NCBI GenBank assembly: GCA_937952455.1
Contig: CALFYU010000479.1
Span: 1 to 22,495 of the forward strand
Origin: an uncultured Planctomycetaceae bacterium
GTDB lineage: Bacteria; Planctomycetota; Planctomycetia; Planctomycetales; Planctomycetaceae
DNA length: 22,495 nucleotides
Direction: 5' to 3'
Shown: positions 1 through 7,522 of the stretch, in pieces
Layout of the letters: every line of letters begins with the position of its first letter
Position numbering within the stretch: position 1 is the stretch's first letter
Position numbers and translations under genes: made by a program
Notes under the pieces: generated by a model
Databases searched by the model: none
Told to the model about the DNA's origin: nothing
Seen by the model: only the letters and a program-made list of their open reading frames with translations

Positions 1-990
1 TATCTGAGTCCCAAAGAAGAAGTCGCGCCCGGGCTGCCGGAGTTTTTGCAGGACGGCGACAAAGAAGGCCCGGCGGATCGATTGTCGTTGGCCCGCTGGC
101 TGGTGAGCCGCGACAATCCGCTCGTCGCCCGCGTGACGGTCAATCGGGCCTGGCAGGCTTTCTTCGGAACCGGCTTGGTGCCGACCAGCAGCGACTTCGG
201 GACGCAGGGCGATCCGCCGACGCATCCGCAGTTATTGGATTGGCTGGCGACGGAATTCATGGACCAGGGGTGGTCGTTGAAGAAACTGCATCGGCTGATC
301 GTGACGAGCGCGACGTATCGCCAACACGCAGCCGTCACGCCGGCGTTGCTGGAACACGATCCGCAAAATTCCCTGCTGGCCCGCGGACCACGGCAGCGGG
401 TCGACGCTGAGATGGTCCGTGATATCCTGTTGTGCGCCAGCGGATTGTTCGAACCAAAAATGTACGGTCCGAGCGTCTATCCGCCGCAACCGGAAAGTGT
501 TACTGCACTGGCGTACGGCAATACCCCCTGGCCGGTCTCAGTTGGGGAGGATCGGTATCGACGGGCGCTGTATACCTTCAGCAAGCGGACGGCGCCGTTT
601 GCGGCTTATACCGTATTCGACGCGCCGACGGGGGAAACGTGCGTTGCCCGCCGCAATCACAGCAACACTCCGCTGCAAGCGCTCACGTTATTGAATGACG
701 AGATGTACCTTGAGATGGCGCGGGCCTTGGCCGAACAGGCTCAGGCCGCCGGTGCGGCGCCAAAGGAGATTGCGACGAATGTCTTCCGACGTTTACTGAC
801 GCGGCCGCCCGAGCCGGCCGAGATCGAAGCGATTGTGACTTACCAGCAAGCACAGATGGAGCGGTTTAAGCAGGGTGAATTGAACTCCGAGCAGATTGCC
901 GGGAACAAAGAGGCGACACCCCAACAAGCGGCCTGGGCGATGACGGCTCGGGCTTTGATGAATTTGGATGAAGTGATTACGAATCCTTAG
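1..990 (+). CDS. PSD1/DUF1553 domain protein, 3' part (5' end outside window)
   Basis: The reading frame is open from the first base (Y-L-S-P-K-E...) to a TAG at 988-990, so the window holds about 329 C-terminal residues of a longer gene. The sequence is characteristic of the PSD1 (DUF1553) domain of planctomycete proteins: NRAWQAFFGTGLV near the start, SSDFGTQG, LLDWLATEF, RLIVTSATYRQ, the RGPRQRVDAEMVRD segment, and RRNHSNTPLQALTLLND towards the end. Full-length relatives usually carry an N-terminal signal peptide, often a PSCyt1 cytochrome-like domain, and a PSCyt2/DUF1549 domain; those would lie to the left of this window. The DUF1501 gene 106 bp downstream on the same strand is the usual partner. 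These proteins are thought to be exported, but their biochemical role is not established. Family assignment is very secure; function is unknown. Confidence 0.95.
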   Translation, partial: YLSPKEEVAPGLPEFLQDGDKEGPADRLSLARWLVSRDNPLVARVTVNRAWQAFFGTGLVPTSSDFGTQGDPPTHPQLLDWLATEFMDQGWSLKKLHRLIVTSATYRQHAAVTPALLEHDPQNSLLARGPRQRVDAEMVRDILLCASGLFEPKMYGPSVYPPQPESVTALAYGNTPWPVSVGEDRYRRALYTFSKRTAPFAAYTVFDAPTGETCVARRNHSNTPLQALTLLNDEMYLEMARALAEQAQAAGAAPKEIATNVFRRLLTRPPEPAEIEAIVTYQQAQMERFKQGELNSEQIAGNKEATPQQAAWAMTARALMNLDEVITNP

Positions 991-1096
991 ACCCCGTTTC
1001 AAAACCCGGTTGCGCCTGTTCATCGATCTGTAAGACAAGTGTGGACGTGAGGCGTCAGAGGGTTTTGAATCAGTTATCGATATAGCGATCGAAACG

Positions 1097-2545
1097 ATGA
1101 ACACGCTGGACTTGAAACATCAGACACGACGGCATTTTTTCCGGGACTGCGGAATTGGCATCGGAAAAATTGCCTTAGCGTCGCTGTTGGCCGATAGCGT
1201 CACACCGGTTGCGCAGGGGGCGTCCGTGCGCGGGGGCAGTCCCTTTGCGCCACAGAAGACGCATTTTCCCGCAACGGCAAAGCGGGTGATCTATCTATTC
1301 ATGGCCGGTGCGCCGAGCCAGTTGGATATGTTCGACTACAAGCCGAAGCTTGCCGAACTGGAAGGGAAGCCGATTCCGCCGTCGGTGATTCAAGGTCAGC
1401 GGTATGCGTTCATTCAACCGGACGCCGCCGTGTTAGGGCCGCGGTTTTCGTTTTCCAAACAGGGGGAGAGTGGCGCGGAGATCGCGGACGTGATGCCGTA
1501 TTTGGCACAGGTGGTCGACGAGATCGCCATCGTGCGGTCGGTACATACCGATTTGTTCAACCACTCGCCGGCCCAATTGTTCGTCAACACGGGCAGCGGC
1601 GTGCCGGGGCGTCCGGGGATGGGGGCCTGGCTGAGTTACGGACTGGGGAGCGAGGCGAACGATTTGCCGTCGTTCGTGGTGCTCAAAAGCGGCGGCAGCC
1701 TCAGCGGCGGCGCGGCGATGTGGAGCAGCGGATTTTTGCCGTCGGTGCATCAGGGCGTGCCGTTTCGCAGTCAGGGAGATCCGATTTTGCACGTCGCGAA
1801 TCCGGCGGGTTACGACATCCGCGCTCAACGCGAGTCGCTGGATTTGATCCGCACGCTCAACGAGCGGCGGCTGGACGTCGTGGGGGATCCGGAGATTGAG
1901 ACGCGGATCAACGCCTATGAAATGGCGTTTCGGATGCAATCCCGCGCACCGGAGTTGATGGACTTTGCCGAAGAGGGCCAAGAGACGCTCGATCTGTACG
2001 GTGCAAAACCGGGCGATCCCAAGTCGGTGTTTGCCAACAACTGCCTGCTGGCACGGCGGCTTGCCGAGCGGGGTGTGCGGTTCGTGCAGGTGTACCACGC
2101 CGGGTGGGACCACCACAGCGACGTGGAGGGGGGCGTTCGTGGCCAGTGTGCGGAGACCGACCGGGCTTGTGCCGCGTTGATCCTCGACTTAAAGCGGCGG
2201 GGCATGTTGGAGGATACGCTGGTAGTCTGGGGCGGGGAATTCGGGCGGACGCCGATGGTCGAAGCGAGTGCGGCGCTGGGCCGCAGCATGGGGCGCGATC
2301 ATCATCCTCAGGCGTTCACGATGTGGTTTGCCGGCGGCGGGATCAAACCGGGCATTTCCTACGGCGGCACGGATGAACTCGGTTTCCATGCGGTGGAAAA
2401 CCCGGTTCACGTGCATGACGTGCAAGCCACGATCCTGCGCTGTTTGGGCCTGGACCATACGAGGTTGACGTTCCGCTCGCAGGGATTGAATTTTCGCCTG
2501 ACCGGCGTGGAAGAGCACGAACCGGTTCACGCCTTGCTCTCGTAA
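1097..2545 (+). CDS. DUF1501 family exported protein
   Basis: A 482-residue protein of the DUF1501 family, which belongs to the alkaline phosphatase/sulfatase-like fold. The N-terminus has a twin-arginine type signal: RRHFF at residues 11-15 followed by a hydrophobic stretch to about residue 33, suggesting folded export through Tat. Family hallmarks include YLFMAGAPSQLDMFDYKP, the HSPAQLFVNTGS segment, WGGEFGRTPM, GRDHHPQAFTMWFAGGG and a C-terminal HDVQATILRCLGLDH. Length is typical. The ATG at 1097 is chosen because it places the twin-arginine motif close to the N-terminus; there is no clear Shine-Dalgarno sequence. It follows a DUF1553 gene, the standard planctomycete pairing, so the two products probably act together in the envelope. 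The substrate is unknown; a hydrolase role on sulfated or phosphorylated polymers is often suggested but not shown by this sequence. Confidence 0.95.
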   Translation: MNTLDLKHQTRRHFFRDCGIGIGKIALASLLADSVTPVAQGASVRGGSPFAPQKTHFPATAKRVIYLFMAGAPSQLDMFDYKPKLAELEGKPIPPSVIQGQRYAFIQPDAAVLGPRFSFSKQGESGAEIADVMPYLAQVVDEIAIVRSVHTDLFNHSPAQLFVNTGSGVPGRPGMGAWLSYGLGSEANDLPSFVVLKSGGSLSGGAAMWSSGFLPSVHQGVPFRSQGDPILHVANPAGYDIRAQRESLDLIRTLNERRLDVVGDPEIETRINAYEMAFRMQSRAPELMDFAEEGQETLDLYGAKPGDPKSVFANNCLLARRLAERGVRFVQVYHAGWDHHSDVEGGVRGQCAETDRACAALILDLKRRGMLEDTLVVWGGEFGRTPMVEASAALGRSMGRDHHPQAFTMWFAGGGIKPGISYGGTDELGFHAVENPVHVHDVQATILRCLGLDHTRLTFRSQGLNFRLTGVEEHEPVHALLS

Positions 2546-2571
2546 TTGGCATGCTGCGCGCTGGCAATCTC

Positions 2572-2576
2572 AAGGA
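2572..2576 (+). promoter_or_regulatory. Shine-Dalgarno site of the ABC ATPase gene
   Basis: AAGGA lies 6 nt before the ATG at 2583, which supports that start over the second in-frame ATG two codons later. Confidence 0.6.
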
Positions 2577-2582
2577 CGGTCC

Positions 2583-3290
2583 ATGAGTATGATTGAAGCC
2601 CACGAACTCACCAAGGTCTATGCGATCAACGATCAGCCGGTCAGCGTTGTGGACCGCGTTACGCTGTCGATCGATTCCGGGGAGTTTGTGGCAGTCGTCG
2701 GCAGCAGCGGGAGCGGAAAGTCGACGCTGTTGAGTCTCTTGTCGGGGCTGGACAATCCGTCATCGGGGCGGGTCGTGCTGGACGGCCAAGACATTACGAA
2801 CAAAAGCGAAGACGAATTGGCGCCGCTACGTAACCGAACGTTGGGATTCGTGTTTCAGTCGTTCCATCTGGTCCCCTCGCTGACTGCGCTAGAAAATGTG
2901 GTGTTTCCGGCGGAGTTGGCGGGCAACCGCGATGCGGTGTCGGCGGGGCGCGCGGTGCTGGATCGCGTGGGATTATCCGGCCGCGCGACGAATTTTCCCA
3001 GCCAATTGTCGGGCGGGGAAAAACAGCGAGTCGCCATCTGCCGGGCGCTCATCAACAAACCGAGCATTTTGTTTGCCGACGAACCGACCGGAAATCTCGA
3101 TTCCAAGAACGGCGACGCGATCTTGGATCTATTATTGGAGATCCACAGGGAGCAGCGAACCACGCTGGTGCTGGTGACGCACAGCCCGGAGATTGCCAGT
3201 CGCGCCGGCCGCATGATTACGTTGCAGGACGGGCGCGTGCTGGAGGACGTGCGAGCTGACCCGCTGCAAGCAGAAGCGCCGGGGCGATGA
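2583..3290 (+). CDS. ybbA: ABC transporter ATP-binding protein, YbbA-like
   Basis: A complete 235-residue ABC ATPase of the MacB/LolD/YbbA subgroup. Visible motifs: Walker A GSSGSGKST at residues 40-48, Q-loop glutamine near 92 (FVFQSFHLVPSLTA), signature LSGGEKQRV at 142-150, Walker B SILFADE at 161-167 followed by the D-loop GNLDSKNG, and the switch histidine at 200 (LVTHSPE). It should sit on the cytoplasmic face and power the FtsX-type permease encoded next, whose ATG overlaps this gene's TGA by 4 bp (ATGA), a sign of translational coupling. The permease type and a GDSL lipase gene directly downstream point to the YbbA rather than the MacB or LolD group. Such systems extract substrates from a membrane rather than importing solutes. 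The ATPase call is certain; the ybbA name rests on the neighbours. Confidence 0.9.
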   Translation: MSMIEAHELTKVYAINDQPVSVVDRVTLSIDSGEFVAVVGSSGSGKSTLLSLLSGLDNPSSGRVVLDGQDITNKSEDELAPLRNRTLGFVFQSFHLVPSLTALENVVFPAELAGNRDAVSAGRAVLDRVGLSGRATNFPSQLSGGEKQRVAICRALINKPSILFADEPTGNLDSKNGDAILDLLLEIHREQRTTLVLVTHSPEIASRAGRMITLQDGRVLEDVRADPLQAEAPGR

Positions 3291-5797
3291 TGCATTGGAA
3301 TCTGATTCGCCGTCAACTGACAACGGCCCGGCAACATTCGGTGATCTTTGTGCTCTGCGTGGCGCTGGCACTGGTCACACTGGTGGGGCTGAATAGCTTC
3401 GGGCACAGCGTCAACGCGGCACTGTTGGCCGATGCCCGCAAATTGCAGGCGGCGGATGTGATCGTCGACAGCCGCCAACCGTTGTCGCCGCTGCTGGAAT
3501 CCGGGATTGATGAATTGGTTGGCCGGCAGCGCGTGGAACGAACGGACGTGAAGCAGTTCTTCACGGTGGCGCGAAACGCGGACAATACACAGTCGCTGTT
3601 CGCGGAATTGAAGATCGTGGAGCCGGCCTATCCGTTTTACGGCGAAGTGCGCTTGGCGTCCGGAAAACCGCTGCAGGAACAGCTTCGGGCGGGCAGGGTG
3701 ATCCCAGAACAATTAGTCCTCGACCGGCTCAAGCTGAAAGTCGGCGACGTTCTGAGGCTGGGGGAAGCGGAATTGATCATCGCCGACGTGCTTGTCAGCG
3801 ACCCGGTGCGGCCGGTGAATTTCGTGGCCTTCGGACCGCGGATTCTGGTGGCCGCCGCCGACCAGGAGAAACTGCAATTGATGTTGCCGGGAAGCCGCGT
3901 GCAGCACCGTACACTCCTGAAGGTGGCTCGCGCCGCCGAACTGCAAAGCATTGCAAACGCTCTCGGCGACCTCGCCGACCCGGAGTTGGAACGCGTTCGT
4001 ACCTATCGAACGACGCGGTCGGGCATACAGCGGTTCTTTGAAAATCTGTTGTCGTTTTTGAGTTTCGTGGCGGTATTTATTCTGATCTTGGCCGGGATCG
4101 GTATCCAGAGTGCCATCACGGCATTTCTGCGAGAGCGGGACGGCACGGTCGCTATTATGAAGACCCTCGGGGCGACGAACCGGTTCGTGACGCTGCATTT
4201 TCTGGCGGTGATCGCCCTATTGGGGCTTCTTGGGACAGTGTTGGGGATTGCCGTGGGGATCTTCGGACAAAAACTGCTGCCCTATCTGTTGTCCGACCTG
4301 ATGCCGCCGGGGATTACCTTGCGAGTTTCGGGACGGGTGATTGCCGAGAGTTTGCTGCTCAGCACGGTCGTCGTCGCCATTTTTACGTTTTTGCCGTTGG
4401 ATCGGCTCAAGGCCTTGCGGCCGAGTTTTATTTTGCGAAAGGAGACGATTCCCGTCCCCCGCGACGCGGCATTCTATGCGATCTTGGCGCTATTGATTCT
4501 GTTCTTTGCCGGGATGGTGCTGTGGCAGTTGGATGATATGTGGCGGGGATTGTATTTCACGGGGGGCACGCTAGTATTGGTGGCGGTTATTGCCGGATTG
4601 ACCGAGTTGGTGCTGTTTGTGCTCCGCCGCCGGCATTTTCGCAGCCTGGCGATGCGGTTGGCGTTTCGCGGGTTGTTTCGTCCGCGTAACGCGACTCGCT
4701 CGACAATTGTCACGCTGGCAGCGGCTCTTTCGGTCGTACTGACGATCCATCTGGTGGAACAGAACCTGGATGCGACATTTGTCAGTTCCTGGCCGGAAGA
4801 CACGCCGAACATGATTTTCGTCGACGTTCAGCCGGATCAGCGGGAAGCCTTTCGCGAGTTGCTTGCCGCCGAAACGGGGCCGCGCACCGAATTGCCCCCT
4901 TTTTATCCGGTCGTTCGCGGGACGATATCAGCGATCAACGGCAAGGTGCTCGACCGGAGCGCGGAGCGCAAGCGCCGCGGCGACAATTTGGCGCGGCGAT
5001 TTAATTTGACATATCGCAATGAACTGCTCGATGACGAGGAGTTGGTCGACGGTGCTGCGCTGTTTGACCCGCAGATTGACGGTCCGCAGGTTTCCGTGTT
5101 AGACAATGTGCTGGAGATGCGGGAATTGCAGATCGGCGATACGATCACATTTCGCGTCCAGGGGGTGACGCAGAAGGCAACGGTCAGTAGTATCCGCCGC
5201 CGGACCCGCGAGTCGATCGCCCCGTTTTTTTATTTCGTCTTTCCGCCCGACGTGCTGGGCGATGCACCACAAAGTATTTTCACGGCGGTGCACGCTCCTG
5301 TGGACCGGATCAGCGAGATCCAGAACCACGTTGTGGCCCGGTTTCCGAATATCGGCGTGATCGACGTGAATCAGGCGGTCACGGCGCTGGCGGCGGTGGC
5401 TCGCAATCTCTCGCTGGTGATTCGCCTGCTGGCCGGGGTGAGCATCGCCGCCGGGATGCTGATCATCGTCAGCGCCGTGTTCGCGACGCGGTTCGCGCGG
5501 ACGCAGGAGGCAGCGTATTATAAGGTGCTCGGCGCAAAAAGTGGATTTGTCTTGCGGGTGTTTGCGCTGGAGAATGTGATTCTGGGCACGGTGAGTGCGG
5601 CGATCGCCGTCGGGATGGCCCAGGCGGCCAGTTGGGCCTTGAGTGTGTGGGTTTTCGATATTCGTTATTTTCCCCATTTCGCTGCAAGCGCGCTGTTGAT
5701 GGCGGCGACTGTGTTGTTGGTCGTGGCCGTCGGTTTAGGCGCGTCGATTTCGATATTGCGGAAACGTCCGATTGTGTTTCTTCGCGAGCACGATTGA
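3287..5797 (+). CDS. ybbP: FtsX-type ABC permease, YbbP-like
   Basis: An 836-residue inner-membrane permease with two FtsX-like halves. About ten transmembrane segments can be read, near residues 18-38, 254-276, 302-326, 352-372, 395-413, 426-446, 470-490, 710-732, 760-785 and 800-822. Large extracytoplasmic domains lie between segments 1 and 2 and between 7 and 8. This layout and length match YbbP (COG3127) and differ from the four-segment MacB and LolC/E. Family-like motifs include IMKTLGATNRFV after segment 2, YKVLGAKSGFVLRVFALEN after segment 8, and NLTYRNEL in the second periplasmic domain. The start is the first of two tandem ATGs overlapping the ATPase stop. Role by family: mechanical or extraction-type ABC transport coupled to the ATPase upstream; the GDSL hydrolase downstream may act on what is extracted. 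The actual substrate is not visible. Confidence 0.9.
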   Translation: MMHWNLIRRQLTTARQHSVIFVLCVALALVTLVGLNSFGHSVNAALLADARKLQAADVIVDSRQPLSPLLESGIDELVGRQRVERTDVKQFFTVARNADNTQSLFAELKIVEPAYPFYGEVRLASGKPLQEQLRAGRVIPEQLVLDRLKLKVGDVLRLGEAELIIADVLVSDPVRPVNFVAFGPRILVAAADQEKLQLMLPGSRVQHRTLLKVARAAELQSIANALGDLADPELERVRTYRTTRSGIQRFFENLLSFLSFVAVFILILAGIGIQSAITAFLRERDGTVAIMKTLGATNRFVTLHFLAVIALLGLLGTVLGIAVGIFGQKLLPYLLSDLMPPGITLRVSGRVIAESLLLSTVVVAIFTFLPLDRLKALRPSFILRKETIPVPRDAAFYAILALLILFFAGMVLWQLDDMWRGLYFTGGTLVLVAVIAGLTELVLFVLRRRHFRSLAMRLAFRGLFRPRNATRSTIVTLAAALSVVLTIHLVEQNLDATFVSSWPEDTPNMIFVDVQPDQREAFRELLAAETGPRTELPPFYPVVRGTISAINGKVLDRSAERKRRGDNLARRFNLTYRNELLDDEELVDGAALFDPQIDGPQVSVLDNVLEMRELQIGDTITFRVQGVTQKATVSSIRRRTRESIAPFFYFVFPPDVLGDAPQSIFTAVHAPVDRISEIQNHVVARFPNIGVIDVNQAVTALAAVARNLSLVIRLLAGVSIAAGMLIIVSAVFATRFARTQEAAYYKVLGAKSGFVLRVFALENVILGTVSAAIAVGMAQAASWALSVWVFDIRYFPHFAASALLMAATVLLVVAVGLGASISILRKRPIVFLREHD

Positions 5798-5834
5798 GGC
5801 AATGCAACGGGACAACAAGTCTGAAGATTGGCTT

Positions 5835-5840
5835 GAGGAG
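5835..5840 (+). promoter_or_regulatory. Shine-Dalgarno site that sets the GTG start of the GDSL gene
   Basis: GAGGAG ends 9 nt before a GTG at 5850. This selects that codon over the in-frame ATG at 5802, which has no ribosome-binding site and would add a hydrophilic leader, and over the ATG at 5859, which would be 18 nt from the site. Confidence 0.65.
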
Positions 5841-5849
5841 CACACAAGA

Positions 5850-6593
5850 GTGAGACTGATGCGTTCTGGATTGGGGGCTATTGGGATTATTGCCGCTCTG
5901 CTCATGGGATGCGGGGCGAGTGATGCGCCTCCGTCGCAATCCGATACGGGGTCCACAAGATCACAAACTGTGACGGAGTCGCTGGAAGCGGAAACGGTGA
6001 TCGTGGCGCTGGGAAACAGCCTCACCGAAGGGTTGAACGTCGATCCGCAGCAGGCGTACCCGGCGCAGCTGCAGCGCAAACTGCGCGGACAGGGGTATGA
6101 CGTGAAGGTGATCAACGCGGGAATCGCGGGGGAAACGAGTGCCGGCAGTTTGGCCCGGGCCGATTGGATTCTCAAGCTCCAGCCCGACGTCGTCATCCTG
6201 GAAACCGGGGCCAACGACGGTCTGCGCGGGGGCGATCTGCAAACGATGTTTGAGAACATCGACCGGTTGATCGCGCGGCTCAAGAGCGAAGGGGTGACCG
6301 TGGTGCTTGCGGGCATGCAGATCGTGCAGAACATGGGTCAGGAGTATGCGGGTGAGTTCCGCGACGTCTATATCCGGTTGGCCGAGAAACACGGCGTTGT
6401 GTTGATTCCCTTTTTTCTCGAAGGGGTCGCCGCCAATCAACAGCTGAATCAGGCGGATGGGATTCACCCCACGGCGGAAGGTTACTCGGTCGTTGTAAAA
6501 AACGTGCTGCCGCACATCCGAAAAGTACTCGATGAGCAAGAATCTCCCGCCGTCGGAGAGAAGGCAGTGGCTCCGCTGCCGTCGGAAAATTGA
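5850..6593 (+). CDS. tesA: GDSL-family esterase/lysophospholipase lipoprotein, TesA-like
   Basis: With the GTG start at 5850, supported by GAGGAG, the product is 247 residues and begins with a short lipoprotein signal: RSGLGAIGIIAALLMG then Cys21, so it is probably lipid-anchored in the envelope. SGNH/GDSL blocks are complete: block I GNSLTEG with Ser57 (Asn replaces the usual Asp of GDSL), block II glycine in NAGIAGETSAGS, block III GAND at 120-123, and block V DGIHP with Asp203 and His206. Closest family by layout is TesA/lysophospholipase L1, which cleaves acyl esters or thioesters. It starts 52 nt after the permease gene, giving an ATPase-permease-lipase order equivalent to the E. coli ybbA/ybbP/tesA neighbourhood. 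The fold and catalytic residues are clear; the substrate is inferred. A low-complexity tail follows the domain. Confidence 0.9.
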   Translation: MRLMRSGLGAIGIIAALLMGCGASDAPPSQSDTGSTRSQTVTESLEAETVIVALGNSLTEGLNVDPQQAYPAQLQRKLRGQGYDVKVINAGIAGETSAGSLARADWILKLQPDVVILETGANDGLRGGDLQTMFENIDRLIARLKSEGVTVVLAGMQIVQNMGQEYAGEFRDVYIRLAEKHGVVLIPFFLEGVAANQQLNQADGIHPTAEGYSVVVKNVLPHIRKVLDEQESPAVGEKAVAPLPSEN

Positions 6594-6718
6594 ATCGATT
6601 GTGCCGGTTTGCGCGGCTGGTCTCAGCTTCGGTGCTGGATCGTTCACAACGGCAGTCTATCGGGTACAGCAGGGCGGCGGGCTGCGTCGAAACTGTTTAA
6701 CGTCATTCCATCCGACAC

Positions 6719-6723
6719 GGAGG
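6719..6723 (+). promoter_or_regulatory. Shine-Dalgarno site of the small secreted protein gene
   Basis: GGAGG ends 9 nt before the ATG at 6733. It supports this start rather than the longer in-frame reading from 6532, which would overlap the end of the GDSL gene and bury the signal peptide. Confidence 0.65.
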
Positions 6724-6732
6724 TCGTCAGGT

Positions 6733-7506
6733 ATGTCGTGGACGCTTCTTTTTGAGATACGCAGGCAAAGGTTCGTCGCTGCGCTAATCTGCACGCTGTG
6801 CCTGATGTTGTCACCTGCCATCGTGTCTGCGGGCGAATTGCCGGAACATGATCGATCGCCAACACAAGAACGTGTCAACGTTTCCTCCCCTCTCCCTCGG
6901 GGAGAGGGGTTGGGGATGAGGGAGCACCGCGCGAAGACCCTCACCCCGGGCGAGAGGGAGACCTTGTTGTCTCATCCGATGGGGGGTCGCGGGCCGGTGC
7001 CGGTCGCGTACGAATTCGCACCGCAAGCCCCAGCCGCTCCCGAGTCTTCCACGACCGACCAGGTGGAATTGGACTTCGTGCCGATCACACAGTTGAAGGT
7101 CAATATCCTGCCCAAGACGCACGATGAGCAGGGCCGAACGTTGATGATGGCGCCGGATCCAGCCGCCGAATACTTTGCCGCCGACGCGCGAGGCGTAAAG
7201 TCGATCGAACAGGTTCGGATGTGGGGCCTGCTGGAGTATCAGTGGGAAGCGCCGGCGGTTTGCTACAATCCGCTGTACTTCGAAGAAGTCAACGCGGAGC
7301 GGTACGGCAACACGTTCGGTTGCTGGCAGCCGTGGGTGTCGGGGGCGCACTTTTATGCCACCGTCGGCTTGATGCCGTTAAAATTGCTCATTGAACCGCC
7401 GCACGATTGCGTGTATACGCTCGGCCATTATCGTCCCGGCCGATGCGTGCCGTTTGAGTGGCATTGCAATTCGATCGGTAGGCTCCGCGGATGTTGTTCC
7501 GAATAA
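6733..7506 (+). CDS. Planctomycete-type secreted protein of unknown function, with an in-frame repeat
   Basis: With the ATG at 6733 the product is 257 residues. Residues 1-33 form a signal peptide (basic RRQR, hydrophobic core FVAALICTLCLMLSPAIV, likely cleavage after VSA). Residues about 51-77 are encoded by a dispersed repeat (SPLPRGEGLGMR and a partner arm) and are unlikely to be functional domain sequence. The conserved part is about residues 100-257 and includes CYNPLYFEEVNAERYGN, PWVSGAHFYATVGLMPLK and CVYTLGHYRPG. I recall this combination from planctomycete hypothetical proteins, with no assigned function. Several cysteines in the C-terminal part could form disulfides, which fits an exported protein. 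It is 139 bp downstream of the GDSL gene and ends 16 bp from the convergent M50 gene; whether it shares the upstream transcript cannot be told. Confidence 0.85.
   Translation: MSWTLLFEIRRQRFVAALICTLCLMLSPAIVSAGELPEHDRSPTQERVNVSSPLPRGEGLGMREHRAKTLTPGERETLLSHPMGGRGPVPVAYEFAPQAPAAPESSTTDQVELDFVPITQLKVNILPKTHDEQGRTLMMAPDPAAEYFAADARGVKSIEQVRMWGLLEYQWEAPAVCYNPLYFEEVNAERYGNTFGCWQPWVSGAHFYATVGLMPLKLLIEPPHDCVYTLGHYRPGRCVPFEWHCNSIGRLRGCCSE
6884..6962 (+). repeat. Hairpin-forming dispersed repeat inside a coding region
   Basis: The left arm has a perfect 10-bp stem: CCCCTCTCCC at 6887-6896 pairs with GGGAGAGGGG at 6900-6909 around a 3-nt loop. A second arm follows at about 6936-6962 (ACCCTCACCCCGGGCGAGAGGGAGA). 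Translated, this gives the SPLPRGEG type of peptide on the plus strand and PHPQPLSPRERG on the minus strand, a signature I know from a widespread intergenic repeat of proteobacterial and planctomycete genomes. Here it keeps the reading frame open between a signal peptide and the mature domain. Confidence 0.75.
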
Positions 7507-7522
7507 TCGCCCCGAACGTTGC

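Noticed and set aside
6532..6732. Longer start for the small secreted protein
   Set aside because: It would overlap the GDSL gene and bury the signal peptide; GGAGG at 6719 supports the start at 6733.
7507..7522. Terminator between the convergent genes
   Set aside because: The 16-bp gap and its flanks have no convincing stem with a T-run on either strand.
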